Of a stretch of 64,000 nucleotides of DNA, positions 41,702 through 49,948 are shown piece after piece. This DNA is from an uncultured Rhodospirillales bacterium (lineage in GTDB: Bacteria; Pseudomonadota; Alphaproteobacteria; ATCC43930; CGMCC-115725): assembly GCA_903828515.1 (NCBI GenBank), contig CAIKMD010000002.1, positions 558,001 through 622,000 on the forward strand. The letters are read 5' to 3'. The notes below the pieces were generated by a model. That model made no database searches, was not told where the DNA came from, and was given only the letters and a program-made list of their open reading frames with translations. Position numbers and translations under genes: made by a program. Every line of letters starts with the position of its first letter. Position 1 is the first letter of the stretch.

Positions 41702-43111
41702 ATGACCGAATCCTCCCTCGCTGTCCTGATCCTTGCCGCCGGCAAGGGTACCCGCATGGTCTCCGACCGCCCGAAGGTCATGCACGAGATCGCGCATCGC
41801 TCGCTGCTCCATCATGTGCTCGAGGCGGCCAAGGCCTTGCAGCCCGAGCGGGTGATCGTCGTCGTCGGCCCCGGCATGCAGGATGTCGCCGACGAGGCGC
41901 TGCCCGCCGAGACCGTGGTTCAGGCGCATCAGCGCGGCACCGGCGACGCGGTCAACGCGGCGCGCGACGCGCTCGGCAGTTTCGACGGCGACGTTCTCGT
42001 GCTTTACGGCGACACGCCGCTGATCGCCTCGGCGGCGTTGCGGCGGTTGCTGGCCGAGCGACGCAAGCACAACGCGGCGGTCGCCGTCGTCGGCATGCGG
42101 CCGACCGATCCGGGCGTCTATGGACGATTGGTGCTCGCGGCGGACGGTACGCTCGAGGCGATCGTCGAGGCGGCGGATTGCACCGAGGCGCAGCGCAAGA
42201 TCACGCTGTGCAATTCCGGCGTCATGGCGATCGACGGCAAGCGCCTGTTCGAACTGATCGCCGCGATCAGCGACGGCAATTCCAAAAGCGAATACTACCT
42301 CACCGACATCGTCGCCATCGCGCGCGAGCGCGGCCTGCGCTGCGCCACCATCGAGGCGCCGGTCGAGGAGATGATGGGCGTCAACTCGCGCGCCGAACTC
42401 GCCCATGCCGAAGCCGCGATGCAGCGGCGCCTGCGCGCCAAGGCGATGGCGGCGGGCGTCACCTTCACCGCCCCCGAGACCGTGTTCCTCTCGGTCGACA
42501 CCCATATCGGCAAGGACAGCATCGTCGGTCCCTTCGTCGTCTTCGGCCCCGAGGTCGCGGTCGGGCAGGGCGTCGTCATTCCGGCGTTCTCGCATATCAC
42601 GGGCGCCACGATCGGCGATCACGCGATCGTCGGGCCGTTCGCGCGGCTGCGCCCCGGCGCGGTGCTCGCCGACAACGTCCATATCGGCAATTTCGTCGAG
42701 GTGAAGAATTCGACGCTCGCCGAAGGCGTCAAAGCCAATCACCTCGCCTATCTCGGCGATTCATCGATCGGCGAACGCACCAATGTCGGCGCCGGCACCA
42801 TCACCTGCAACTATGACGGCTTTGCCAAGCATCGCACGACGATCGGCCGCGACGTCTTCATCGGCACCAACGCGTCGCTCGTCGCGCCGGTGACGATCGG
42901 CGACGGCGCGATCATCGGCGCGGGCTCGGTGATCACCGCTGACGTGCCCGCCGACGCGCTGGCGCTGGGCCGCGGCCGTCAGGTCGTGAAGAAAGCGCGC
43001 GCAAAGACCTGGCGCGCCAAACACGCAAGCGCGAAAGCCGCGCCGAAAAAGAAAAAAACGGCGAAGAAGCCTGCCAAGAAAATCGCCAAACCGAAAAAGC
43101 GCAAGCGATGA
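41702..43111 (+). CDS. glmU: Bifunctional GlmU (GlcN-1-P acetyltransferase / GlcNAc-1-P uridyltransferase)
   Basis: A 469-residue enzyme making UDP-GlcNAc. The N-terminal uridyltransferase has LILAAGKGTRMVSDRPKVM, QRGTGDAV and YGDTPLI; the C-terminal left-handed beta helix has the hexapeptide repeats and the acetyl-CoA site GAGTITCNYDGFAKHRT and IGTNASLVAPV. The protein ends in an unusual ~40-residue tail of Lys/Ala/Arg (PKKKKTAKKPAKKIAKPKKRK type), longer and more basic than usual. The gap 41484-41701 before it is relatively AT-rich and probably holds its promoter. glmS follows. Confidence 0.95.
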   Translation: MTESSLAVLILAAGKGTRMVSDRPKVMHEIAHRSLLHHVLEAAKALQPERVIVVVGPGMQDVADEALPAETVVQAHQRGTGDAVNAARDALGSFDGDVLVLYGDTPLIASAALRRLLAERRKHNAAVAVVGMRPTDPGVYGRLVLAADGTLEAIVEAADCTEAQRKITLCNSGVMAIDGKRLFELIAAISDGNSKSEYYLTDIVAIARERGLRCATIEAPVEEMMGVNSRAELAHAEAAMQRRLRAKAMAAGVTFTAPETVFLSVDTHIGKDSIVGPFVVFGPEVAVGQGVVIPAFSHITGATIGDHAIVGPFARLRPGAVLADNVHIGNFVEVKNSTLAEGVKANHLAYLGDSSIGERTNVGAGTITCNYDGFAKHRTTIGRDVFIGTNASLVAPVTIGDGAIIGAGSVITADVPADALALGRGRQVVKKARAKTWRAKHASAKAAPKKKKTAKKPAKKIAKPKKRKR

Positions 43112-43128
43112 ACCGATATTCCCTTTTC

Positions 43129-43195
43129 ACCACGGAGACACGGAGAGCATGGAGGAAGATAACTTTCTTCTCCGTGTCCTCCGTGTCTCCGTGGT
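43129..43195. repeat. Inverted repeat between glmU and glmS
   Basis: ACCACGGAGACACGGAG (43129-43145) pairs exactly with CTCCGTGTCTCCGTGGT (43179-43195); the right side also holds a tandem CTCCGTGTC. The stem could act as a transcription terminator or mRNA-stability element, or be a dispersed repeat. It lies 29 bases before glmS. Confidence 0.8.
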
Positions 43196-43224
43196 CAATC
43201 TTCTTTCGTGAGGTTACGCGTTAG

Positions 43225-45048
43225 ATGTGCGGCATCGTCGGCATCGTCGGGCGCCAGGAAGTGGCGCCGCTTCTTCTCGATGGCCTGAAGCGCCTCGAAT
43301 ATCGCGGCTATGATTCGGCGGGCATCGCCACGCTGGTCGACGGCAAAATCGAGCGCCGGCGCGCGCAGGGGAAACTCTCGGCGCTCGCCGACCTGATCAA
43401 GACATCGCCGGTGCACGGCCATATCGGCATCGGCCACACGCGCTGGGCGACCCATGGCGTGCCGAGCGAAGCCAACGCCCATCCGATCGCCACCGCCAAG
43501 GTCGCCGTTGTCCATAACGGCATCATCGAGAATTTCCAGGCGCTGAAGGCGGAACTGACCGCGCTCGGCTATGCCTTCACCAGCCAGACCGACACCGAAG
43601 TGATTGCCGTTCTCGTCACCCGCTATCTCGACGAAGGGATGTCGCCGGTCGACGCCGTCGCGAAATCCTTGAAGCGTCTCGAAGGCGCCTTCGCGCTGGT
43701 GCTGCTCTTCGCCGGGCACAGCGACCGGGTGATCTGCGCGCGGCGCGGCTCGCCGCTGGCGATCGGGCTGGGCGAGGGCGAGATGTATGTGGGTTCGGAC
43801 GCGCTGGCGCTGGCGCCGCTCACCCGCCGCATCCTTTATCTCGACGACGGCGACTGGGCGGTGGTGACCGCCAATGCCGTGGCGATCCGCGATATGCACG
43901 ACCAGCCGGTCGAGCGCGCGATCAAGGAGACCGCGCTCTCCGGCGCCGCGATCGGCAAGGGCAATCACCCGCATTTCATGAAGAAGGAAATCTTCGAGCA
44001 GCCGGCGGTGATCGGCGACACGCTCAAGGAGCATTTCAACCCGGTGACGCGCACGGTCAGCCTGCCGGCGCTGCCGTTCGATTTGGCCGACATCGCGCAT
44101 GTCACGGCGATCGCCTGCGGCACCTCGTTTCACGCGGCGCTGATCGCCAAATACTGGATCGAGAAATACGCGCGCGTGCCCTGCGAGGTCGATATCGCTT
44201 CGGAGTTCCGCTATCGCGCCGCGGATATGCCGAAAGGCGGCCTCGCCATCTTCATCTCGCAATCGGGCGAGACGGCCGACACGCTCGCGGCGCTCCGTTA
44301 CGCCAAGAGCCAAGGCCAGCGCATCGTCGTCGTCGTCAACCAGCCGGAAAGCTCGATGGCGCGCGAGGCCGACGCGGTGCTGGCGACGCATGCCGGACCC
44401 GAGATCGGCGTGGCATCCACGAAAGCCTTCACCACACAGCTCGTCGTCGTCGCCTGCCTCGCCATCGCGATGGCGCGCGCCAAGGGCAAGATCGACGCCG
44501 CGCACGAAGCCGCGCTGTCGACCGCGCTCACCGAAGTGCCGTCGCGCGCGAGCGAAGTCCTCAACCACGACGAGGCGATCAAGGCGATGGCGCCGTGGTT
44601 CGCCGAGGCGCGCGACGTGCTCTATCTCGGCCGCGGCACGTCATATCCGATGGCGCTCGAAGGCGCCTTGAAGCTCAAGGAAATCTCCTACATTCACGCC
44701 GAGGGCTATGCCGCCGGTGAGATGAAGCACGGGCCGATCGCATTGATCGACGACCGCGTGCCGATCGTCGTCCTCGCGCCGCGCGACGATCTCTTCGAGA
44801 AGACCTTATCCAACGTGCAGGAGGTTCTCGCGCGCGGCGGCAAGGTCGTGATGATCTCGGACCGCGAGGGCCTCAAACGCCTCGACGGCCAGCTCACCTA
44901 CGCGATCGAGGTCCCGCATTGCGACCCGTTCGTGGCGCCGCTGCTCTATGCGATCCCGGTGCAACTCCTGGCGTATCACGTCGCCGTTCACAAAGGCACC
45001 GACGTCGACCAGCCGCGCAACCTCGCCAAGAGCGTGACGGTGGAGTAG
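43225..45048 (+). CDS. glmS: Glutamine-fructose-6-phosphate aminotransferase (isomerizing)
   Basis: A 607-residue enzyme making glucosamine 6-phosphate. The N-terminal Cys nucleophile follows the initiator Met (MCGIVGIVG); the glutaminase has LEYRGYDSAG and GHTRWATHG; two SIS domains follow (ACGTSFHAAL; SQSGETADTL) and the end is [10 protein letters not shown]. The last 40 codons are repeated at 45772-45894 after the MntA/HepT module. The end of glmS is the classic recognition site of Tn7 in other bacteria, though no Tn7 gene is seen here. Essential for peptidoglycan and lipopolysaccharide precursors together with glmU. Confidence 0.97.
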   Translation: MCGIVGIVGRQEVAPLLLDGLKRLEYRGYDSAGIATLVDGKIERRRAQGKLSALADLIKTSPVHGHIGIGHTRWATHGVPSEANAHPIATAKVAVVHNGIIENFQALKAELTALGYAFTSQTDTEVIAVLVTRYLDEGMSPVDAVAKSLKRLEGAFALVLLFAGHSDRVICARRGSPLAIGLGEGEMYVGSDALALAPLTRRILYLDDGDWAVVTANAVAIRDMHDQPVERAIKETALSGAAIGKGNHPHFMKKEIFEQPAVIGDTLKEHFNPVTRTVSLPALPFDLADIAHVTAIACGTSFHAALIAKYWIEKYARVPCEVDIASEFRYRAADMPKGGLAIFISQSGETADTLAALRYAKSQGQRIVVVVNQPESSMAREADAVLATHAGPEIGVASTKAFTTQLVVVACLAIAMARAKGKIDAAHEAALSTALTEVPSRASEVLNHDEAIKAMAPWFAEARDVLYLGRGTSYPMALEGALKLKEISYIHAEGYAAGEMKHGPIALIDDRVPIVVLAPRDDLFEKTLSNVQEVLARGGKVVMISDREGLKRLDGQLTYAIEVPHCDPFVAPLLYAIPVQLLAYHVAVHKGTDVDQPRNLAKSVTVE

Positions 45049-45050
45049 GG
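44928..45050 (+). repeat. Direct repeat copy A: 3' end of glmS
   Basis: Copy A of a 123-base direct repeat; copy B is 45772-45894, offset 844 bases without indels. The copies differ at seven positions, all third codon positions and all silent (TTC/TTT, GTG/GTC, TAT/TAC, CAA/CAG, CTG/CTC, GCG/GCC, GTT/GTC). Confidence 0.92.
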
Positions 45051-45121
45051 ACTGGGCGGGCCGCGCTGGCGAGACTTTGTTCAATCGCGTATAATCGCTT
45101 CGACAGGTCGAGACGAGCATC

Positions 45122-45411
45122 ATGCGCAATTTCGAAGACATCATCGGTGATTTGCGGCGAATGAAACCCGAATTGTTACGTCGCTATCCCATTCGCGGCA
45201 TCGGCGTTTTCGGGTCGTACGTCCATGGCGATCAAACCGAGACGAGCGATCTCGACGTGCTGGTGGATTTGCGCGCGGGGATCGGCTTGATGGGGCTCGC
45301 GGGTTTGCAGCAGGATCTGAGCGACCAGCTTGGCCTCAAGGTCGACCTCGTCATTCAGGATGCCTTGAAGCGCGACATCGGCGAACGGATTTTGGCCGAA
45401 GTGGTGATGGC

Positions 45412-45415
<4 letters not shown>
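45122..45415 (+). CDS. mntA: MntA-type nucleotidyltransferase antitoxin
   Basis: A 97-residue minimal nucleotidyltransferase. The active-site motif [19 protein letters not shown] is the GSx(10)DxD form. In the HepT/MntA system this protein modifies (AMPylates) the HEPN toxin to silence it. A TATAAT at 45090-45095 is a likely -10 box. It lies 73 bases after glmS and overlaps the toxin gene by four bases (GTGA). Confidence 0.9.
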
Positions 45416-45894
<479 letters not shown>

Positions 45895-45935
45895 GCGGAG
45901 CAGACGGCTGAGTTCGGCGGTAAGCCCCGTCGCCG

Positions 45936-46718
45936 ATGAAGAATGTCCAAACGCCACCGCAAATTGACGAGGTCTATGCTCCGCCAGGTACAGTCGTAGG
46001 TGTAAATACGCCGGTTCCGGTCGTGCGGATTGTTTTTCCCGAGAAAGTTTTCTTCGACTTTAATCAAGCAGTTCCTCGCACGGAGGCGATGCAAATAATT
46101 GAGACCGTGGCCGCGAACATGCGGCGTGATGTACCAGACGCTTCTCTTACATTGCTCGGACACACTGATGCCGTAGGTTCAGACGAATACAATGTAGCGC
46201 TATCGCAACGAAGAGCATCAACAGTGCTGGCAGAGCTCGTCCGCAGGGATGTGAATCCAAACCAGTTAAGCACCGTTGCAATCGGAAAAGCCCAACCCAT
46301 AGCAACGAACTCGACCGAAGACGGAAGAGCGCGGAATAGGCGAGTCGAGTTTCTCATTTCTGGTTCTGAAAAAGCGAACCTATCCGTCGTTGAGGATCGA
46401 CCAATAAATTCCGCTTATTTGACGTCTCCGGGGCAGGTCGCGGCATTTTTGCCAAGACCCGTTACGGTACTCAGGCCCATCCGCGCGCCGAGTGGTCCGG
46501 CAGATGAAGGTATATTGGGGCCAGCGGGGATCCTGACGTTGAGAGCGCCAGACCCGAACCCCGAACCCACTGCCGCAATCTTGACGAAGATCACACCAAC
46601 TGCCGGACCAGAGCCGGTCATTGCCCGGCCATCCGCCCCCGCCCCGAAGATACTGCTTCGGGAACCGGAAAAGGTCTTGCCCGCCCCACTAGGGGACGTT
46701 GCGCCCCTCAACTTCTGA
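45936..46718 (+). CDS. OmpA-family domain protein without signal peptide
   Basis: A 260-residue protein. An OmpA-like peptidoglycan-binding domain spans about residues 34-142: VFFDFNQAVPRTEAMQ, LLGHTDAVGSDEYNVALSQR (D78 binds diaminopimelate in the family) and RARNRRVEFL (R135). A Pro-rich tail follows. There is no signal peptide; a stop codon lies in frame 15 bases before the ATG, so either the start is lost, the N-terminus was cut when the upstream DNA arrived, or the protein uses another route. First gene of a low-GC block, 22 bases before the next gene. Confidence 0.75.
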   Translation: MKNVQTPPQIDEVYAPPGTVVGVNTPVPVVRIVFPEKVFFDFNQAVPRTEAMQIIETVAANMRRDVPDASLTLLGHTDAVGSDEYNVALSQRRASTVLAELVRRDVNPNQLSTVAIGKAQPIATNSTEDGRARNRRVEFLISGSEKANLSVVEDRPINSAYLTSPGQVAAFLPRPVTVLRPIRAPSGPADEGILGPAGILTLRAPDPNPEPTAAILTKITPTAGPEPVIARPSAPAPKILLREPEKVLPAPLGDVAPLNF

Positions 46719-46739
46719 ACATCATACCGGCGGAATCGA

Positions 46740-48101
46740 ATGGCAAAAACCTCGGATCAAATAAAACCAAACGCGACTTTCGATGGCCAAGTATCGCCCA
46801 GCCTAGAAGCGGCCTTTCAGGGCACTCAGAGCTTTCAGTCTTCGCGCGCGACCGGATTCGCAATGTCCTCTAGTGATGCCATCGCGCTCGCAAAAGAAGA
46901 AGCCGCGTTCGGCAAAATCGATGTTGATGACAAGGGGCTTACAGCAGGGATGCGGCTCCATGTTTTGCAGCCCGCACGCTCTGTGCTTGCCGACTGGCGA
47001 ACGGCGCGGGCACCATTTGACCAGATTCTTGCGCCTCATATCAGTAAAATCGAATCAATTGATAAATCCGCGGAGGAGATCGACGAGCTACGTCGAAAAT
47101 GTACGCGCGAAGAGGCTGATCTCGAAAGAACACTGGAAGCCAACACAAAATACGTACAGGTGAAAGAACGGTACGATAATGCCGTATCGCGATATAAACA
47201 AAAATTCGCCGAAAACGATCAGCGTGTGCCGGTGTTATGGGGATATAGCCCAACCTATATCATCGCCTTGGCATTCACAGGCGTTGCCGAGTGGTTTATC
47301 AACTACGACGTTTTCGTGCGGTTTCTACAGGTGCCAGCATGGGCCGCGGCGACAGCGATAATTTTGGGTGCCCTACTTGCATTTTCTGCGCATGGATACG
47401 GGAAGCTCCTAAAACAGTGGGCTTACCGTTTTGGACGTGCTCGTACCCGGGCTCAACGATTCACGGACTGGCGTTTTCTGGCGCTCTCCACTCTCGGCCT
47501 ATCGATCGTGCTCGTCGCAGCGGGCGGATCGCGCTACGCCGCCGTCATGCGCCTCATAGGTAACGCGCCCACAATTAACTTGTTGGGCGGAGAAGCCAGC
47601 ATCGATATCAACCCAATCCGAGACGTACTGATCAGTCTGCTCGGCAATATCGGGGCGTGGGTCGTCGGCGTATTCTGGGCATACATCGGCCACGACCAAG
47701 ACCCCGACTACATGGAAGCTGCACACGAACGCGAAAAAGCGCAGGACATTTACAACCGATTTCGCAAAGATTTGGATCAAGAGAAAGAAACAGTTCGCGC
47801 AAGATACGCGATCGAAATCTCAAAGAAAGAGAATGCCGCCCAGACGTTTCTTCGTGACTTCGAACGGTTACGTAACCTTCTGCTGCAGGTACGTGAGCAT
47901 GAGAATGCGATAATTGGCGATCTACAAACGACTTTGCTGACCAATGCCCAACGTTATCACGACGCGCTTATCCAATTGGCTGCCAAAGAACCGGATAAAT
48001 TGTCGTTCATTCGCGGCGATGCAAGCCAAACGATCTCAGCCTACGAATACAAAAATATGCCACTTAAATTTGATTCCTCATTCGTGCGAGGGCTCGTTTG
48101 A
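46740..48101 (+). CDS. Coiled-coil inner-membrane protein, function unknown
   Basis: A 453-residue protein. A soluble N-terminal part ends in a predicted coiled coil (about 105-160, ESIDKSAEEIDELRRKCTREE). Four hydrophobic segments follow at about 172-192, 201-217, 245-262 and 295-316, then a long charged coiled coil (about 325-400). This is a membrane platform with large cytoplasmic coiled coils. Loosely, MotA/ZorA-like partners of OmpA-domain proteins have similar parts, but the helix layout and motifs do not match and I do not assign that family. It overlaps the next gene by four bases (TTGA). Base composition is visibly AT-richer than the housekeeping genes. Confidence 0.75.
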   Translation: MAKTSDQIKPNATFDGQVSPSLEAAFQGTQSFQSSRATGFAMSSSDAIALAKEEAAFGKIDVDDKGLTAGMRLHVLQPARSVLADWRTARAPFDQILAPHISKIESIDKSAEEIDELRRKCTREEADLERTLEANTKYVQVKERYDNAVSRYKQKFAENDQRVPVLWGYSPTYIIALAFTGVAEWFINYDVFVRFLQVPAWAAATAIILGALLAFSAHGYGKLLKQWAYRFGRARTRAQRFTDWRFLALSTLGLSIVLVAAGGSRYAAVMRLIGNAPTINLLGGEASIDINPIRDVLISLLGNIGAWVVGVFWAYIGHDQDPDYMEAAHEREKAQDIYNRFRKDLDQEKETVRARYAIEISKKENAAQTFLRDFERLRNLLLQVREHENAIIGDLQTTLLTNAQRYHDALIQLAAKEPDKLSFIRGDASQTISAYEYKNMPLKFDSSFVRGLV

Positions 48102-49252
48102 AAAATTTATTGTCTTCCTGCTGTGCTGTCCTATTCGTCGGTTTCATGTTGAGTGCCGCGCGGGCCGACACAGATTTGTTTGGGTCTGCAGGGCTCGATC
48201 CTGGTTTCTGTAAACAACCCAACGACCGTCAGACCGTCGTATACATCGACGATTTGATGATGGTCGATGGTAAGCCGGATTGGGCGACGAAACTCGCCAG
48301 CAAACTCCGCGCGACGCTCGCGCCTGGCGAACGTGTTACGGTTGTAAGATTGTCCCCCGCGAGTGGGAAAAGCGATGAGATATGGAGCGGTTGCTGGCCT
48401 GAGTTGAGTGCCGGCGAGCGACAAAAAATAGAAAAACAGACCTATCTATTTTCCCGAAGCCCGCTCGACGGACTTGCGGATCAAAAAAAATTCTTCATGC
48501 GCGACCTAGATAGAGCATTGTCCGTAATCTACGGAGCGACAAAGCGGCCCGCGTCTGTCGCCATGATCGACCCGCAGCAACCTCCGGACAAAAACATTAT
48601 TCGCGCGCTTGCTTTTGATGAAGGCCGTTTTGCGCAAAGCCAAATAACAATCCGGGCGATCGTTTATTCCGATTTGGCTGAAAACAGTGATCTAGGATCT
48701 GTTTTCAAACAATCTGGCGTGCTGGATAATTATGGCAAAAAGCTCGGCACATATTTACGCCGGAGTGTTTTCTACTCTTATGGGATGGGTGAGGACGTTT
48801 CAAACGCGGCTAGCGTTCTGGAGCAAACAAGAAAATTCTGGAGCAACGCATTTCGCTCGATGAATGCGAGCGTGGGCGGACTGGGCACAGATTTAAACAT
48901 GCCCAATGCGGTGCCTGTTCTTGGCCGTTCATTCGTTGTTGTACTAAAGCGTGATGGGCAAGATTTGGACGGTCGGCTATCAATCTTGGCTGACGCGGAT
49001 GGAAACCTCGTTGACAGTTGGCTGCAGATTAGTCGGCTTACCATTGCCGGGCTTGCCGGAACGTTCAAGTGTCAGGGAACCGTTGACGACCAATCTTGTC
49101 GTCTTGTCGCGAAAACTACGAGCGGAATCGTCACCCAAACCGCTGAAGAGGATATGTCGTTGGCCGGTTCCGAACGTGCAGGATTTGCGGGGCAAATCGG
49201 CGTAAAGGGCGCGCTGACTTATCCGATACAAGCGAGCAAAGCTGAGAATTAA
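48098..49252 (+). CDS. Exported protein, possible von Willebrand A-like fold
   Basis: A 384-residue protein starting at TTG 48098 inside the previous stop, with GAGGG upstream. Signal peptide: NLLSSCCAVLFVGFMLSAARA (first 23 residues). The mature start has VVYIDDLMMVDGKPDWATKL then LAPGERVTVVRLSP, a strand-helix-strand order like the opening of a VWA/Rossmann-type domain, although the full DxSxS metal site is not seen. The C-terminal 100 residues look beta-rich with Cys pairs. No family is recognised. Coupled to the upstream membrane protein. Confidence 0.7.
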   Translation: MKNLLSSCCAVLFVGFMLSAARADTDLFGSAGLDPGFCKQPNDRQTVVYIDDLMMVDGKPDWATKLASKLRATLAPGERVTVVRLSPASGKSDEIWSGCWPELSAGERQKIEKQTYLFSRSPLDGLADQKKFFMRDLDRALSVIYGATKRPASVAMIDPQQPPDKNIIRALAFDEGRFAQSQITIRAIVYSDLAENSDLGSVFKQSGVLDNYGKKLGTYLRRSVFYSYGMGEDVSNAASVLEQTRKFWSNAFRSMNASVGGLGTDLNMPNAVPVLGRSFVVVLKRDGQDLDGRLSILADADGNLVDSWLQISRLTIAGLAGTFKCQGTVDDQSCRLVAKTTSGIVTQTAEEDMSLAGSERAGFAGQIGVKGALTYPIQASKAEN

Positions 49253-49331
49253 AGCGACATATATCAAATGAAAAGTCGCAATAAACCACGCCTAGTGGTC
49301 ATAAGAATGGACGCCGGGGGAGAGAATTATA

Positions 49332-49937
49332 ATGCAAGGGTTCCGACAGAAAAAATTCGCATCAGTCGCGATTATGATTGTTTTGAGTAACGCCGTCGTT
49401 GGATGCGCAAACCGACAATACGCGACGCCTGAAGAAGCTATTCAGAATGCATGCAGTTCATTTGGACCCAAGGCGCTATCTGGAGCCCTAATTGGTGGAC
49501 TTGCTGGGGCGGCGGGCGGCGCAGCGATCGGCGCATCGGCAGGTGGGGGGCAGAATGCGGCATACGGTGCTTTGGCCGGCCTCGCGGCTGGCCTAATCGT
49601 TGGCGCGATCGTTGGTAATACAACCGATAAGAGAGACTGCGAGCAAGCCCAGTTAGCACTTCAAAGGATGACCACGGCTCCCGTCGGCACCCGCGTAGCT
49701 TGGAATAGCGCGAGCGGCAGCTACGGGGCATTTACGCCAGTAACCGACGCAAAGACCGTCAACGACCGGATCTGCCGCGAAATTCGGGCGGACTATTATA
49801 TTAAAAATCATCAACCGGTTACTGGCGAATCAGGGGTTATTTGCCGCACGCCTAGCGGCGACTGGGCGCGTGTTGCTCCGCCGGCCTCGCCAGGCTCTAC
49901 AAACGAAGCGGCACCCGTACCCAGTCAGGGGACTTAA
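49332..49937 (+). CDS. Glycine-zipper lipoprotein
   Basis: A 201-residue putative lipoprotein: basic N-terminus, hydrophobic stretch and a lipobox-like AVVGC (Cys about residue 25). A glycine-zipper follows (GALIGGLAGAAGGAAIGAS and ALAGLAAGLIVGAIVGN), which usually inserts in or spans a membrane. The C-terminal half holds Cys residues and an IRADYYIKNHQPV segment. GGGGGAGAG lies before the ATG. Probably part of the envelope gene block. Confidence 0.72.
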   Translation: MQGFRQKKFASVAIMIVLSNAVVGCANRQYATPEEAIQNACSSFGPKALSGALIGGLAGAAGGAAIGASAGGGQNAAYGALAGLAAGLIVGAIVGNTTDKRDCEQAQLALQRMTTAPVGTRVAWNSASGSYGAFTPVTDAKTVNDRICREIRADYYIKNHQPVTGESGVICRTPSGDWARVAPPASPGSTNEAAPVPSQGT

Positions 49938-49948
49938 TCCGAAATACT

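Noticed and set aside
46740-48101. Zorya ZorA-like protein paired with the OmpA gene as ZorB
   Set aside because: Four helices and long coiled coils are present, but MotA-type motifs and the ZorC/ZorD partners are missing, and the OmpA protein lacks the membrane helix of ZorB.
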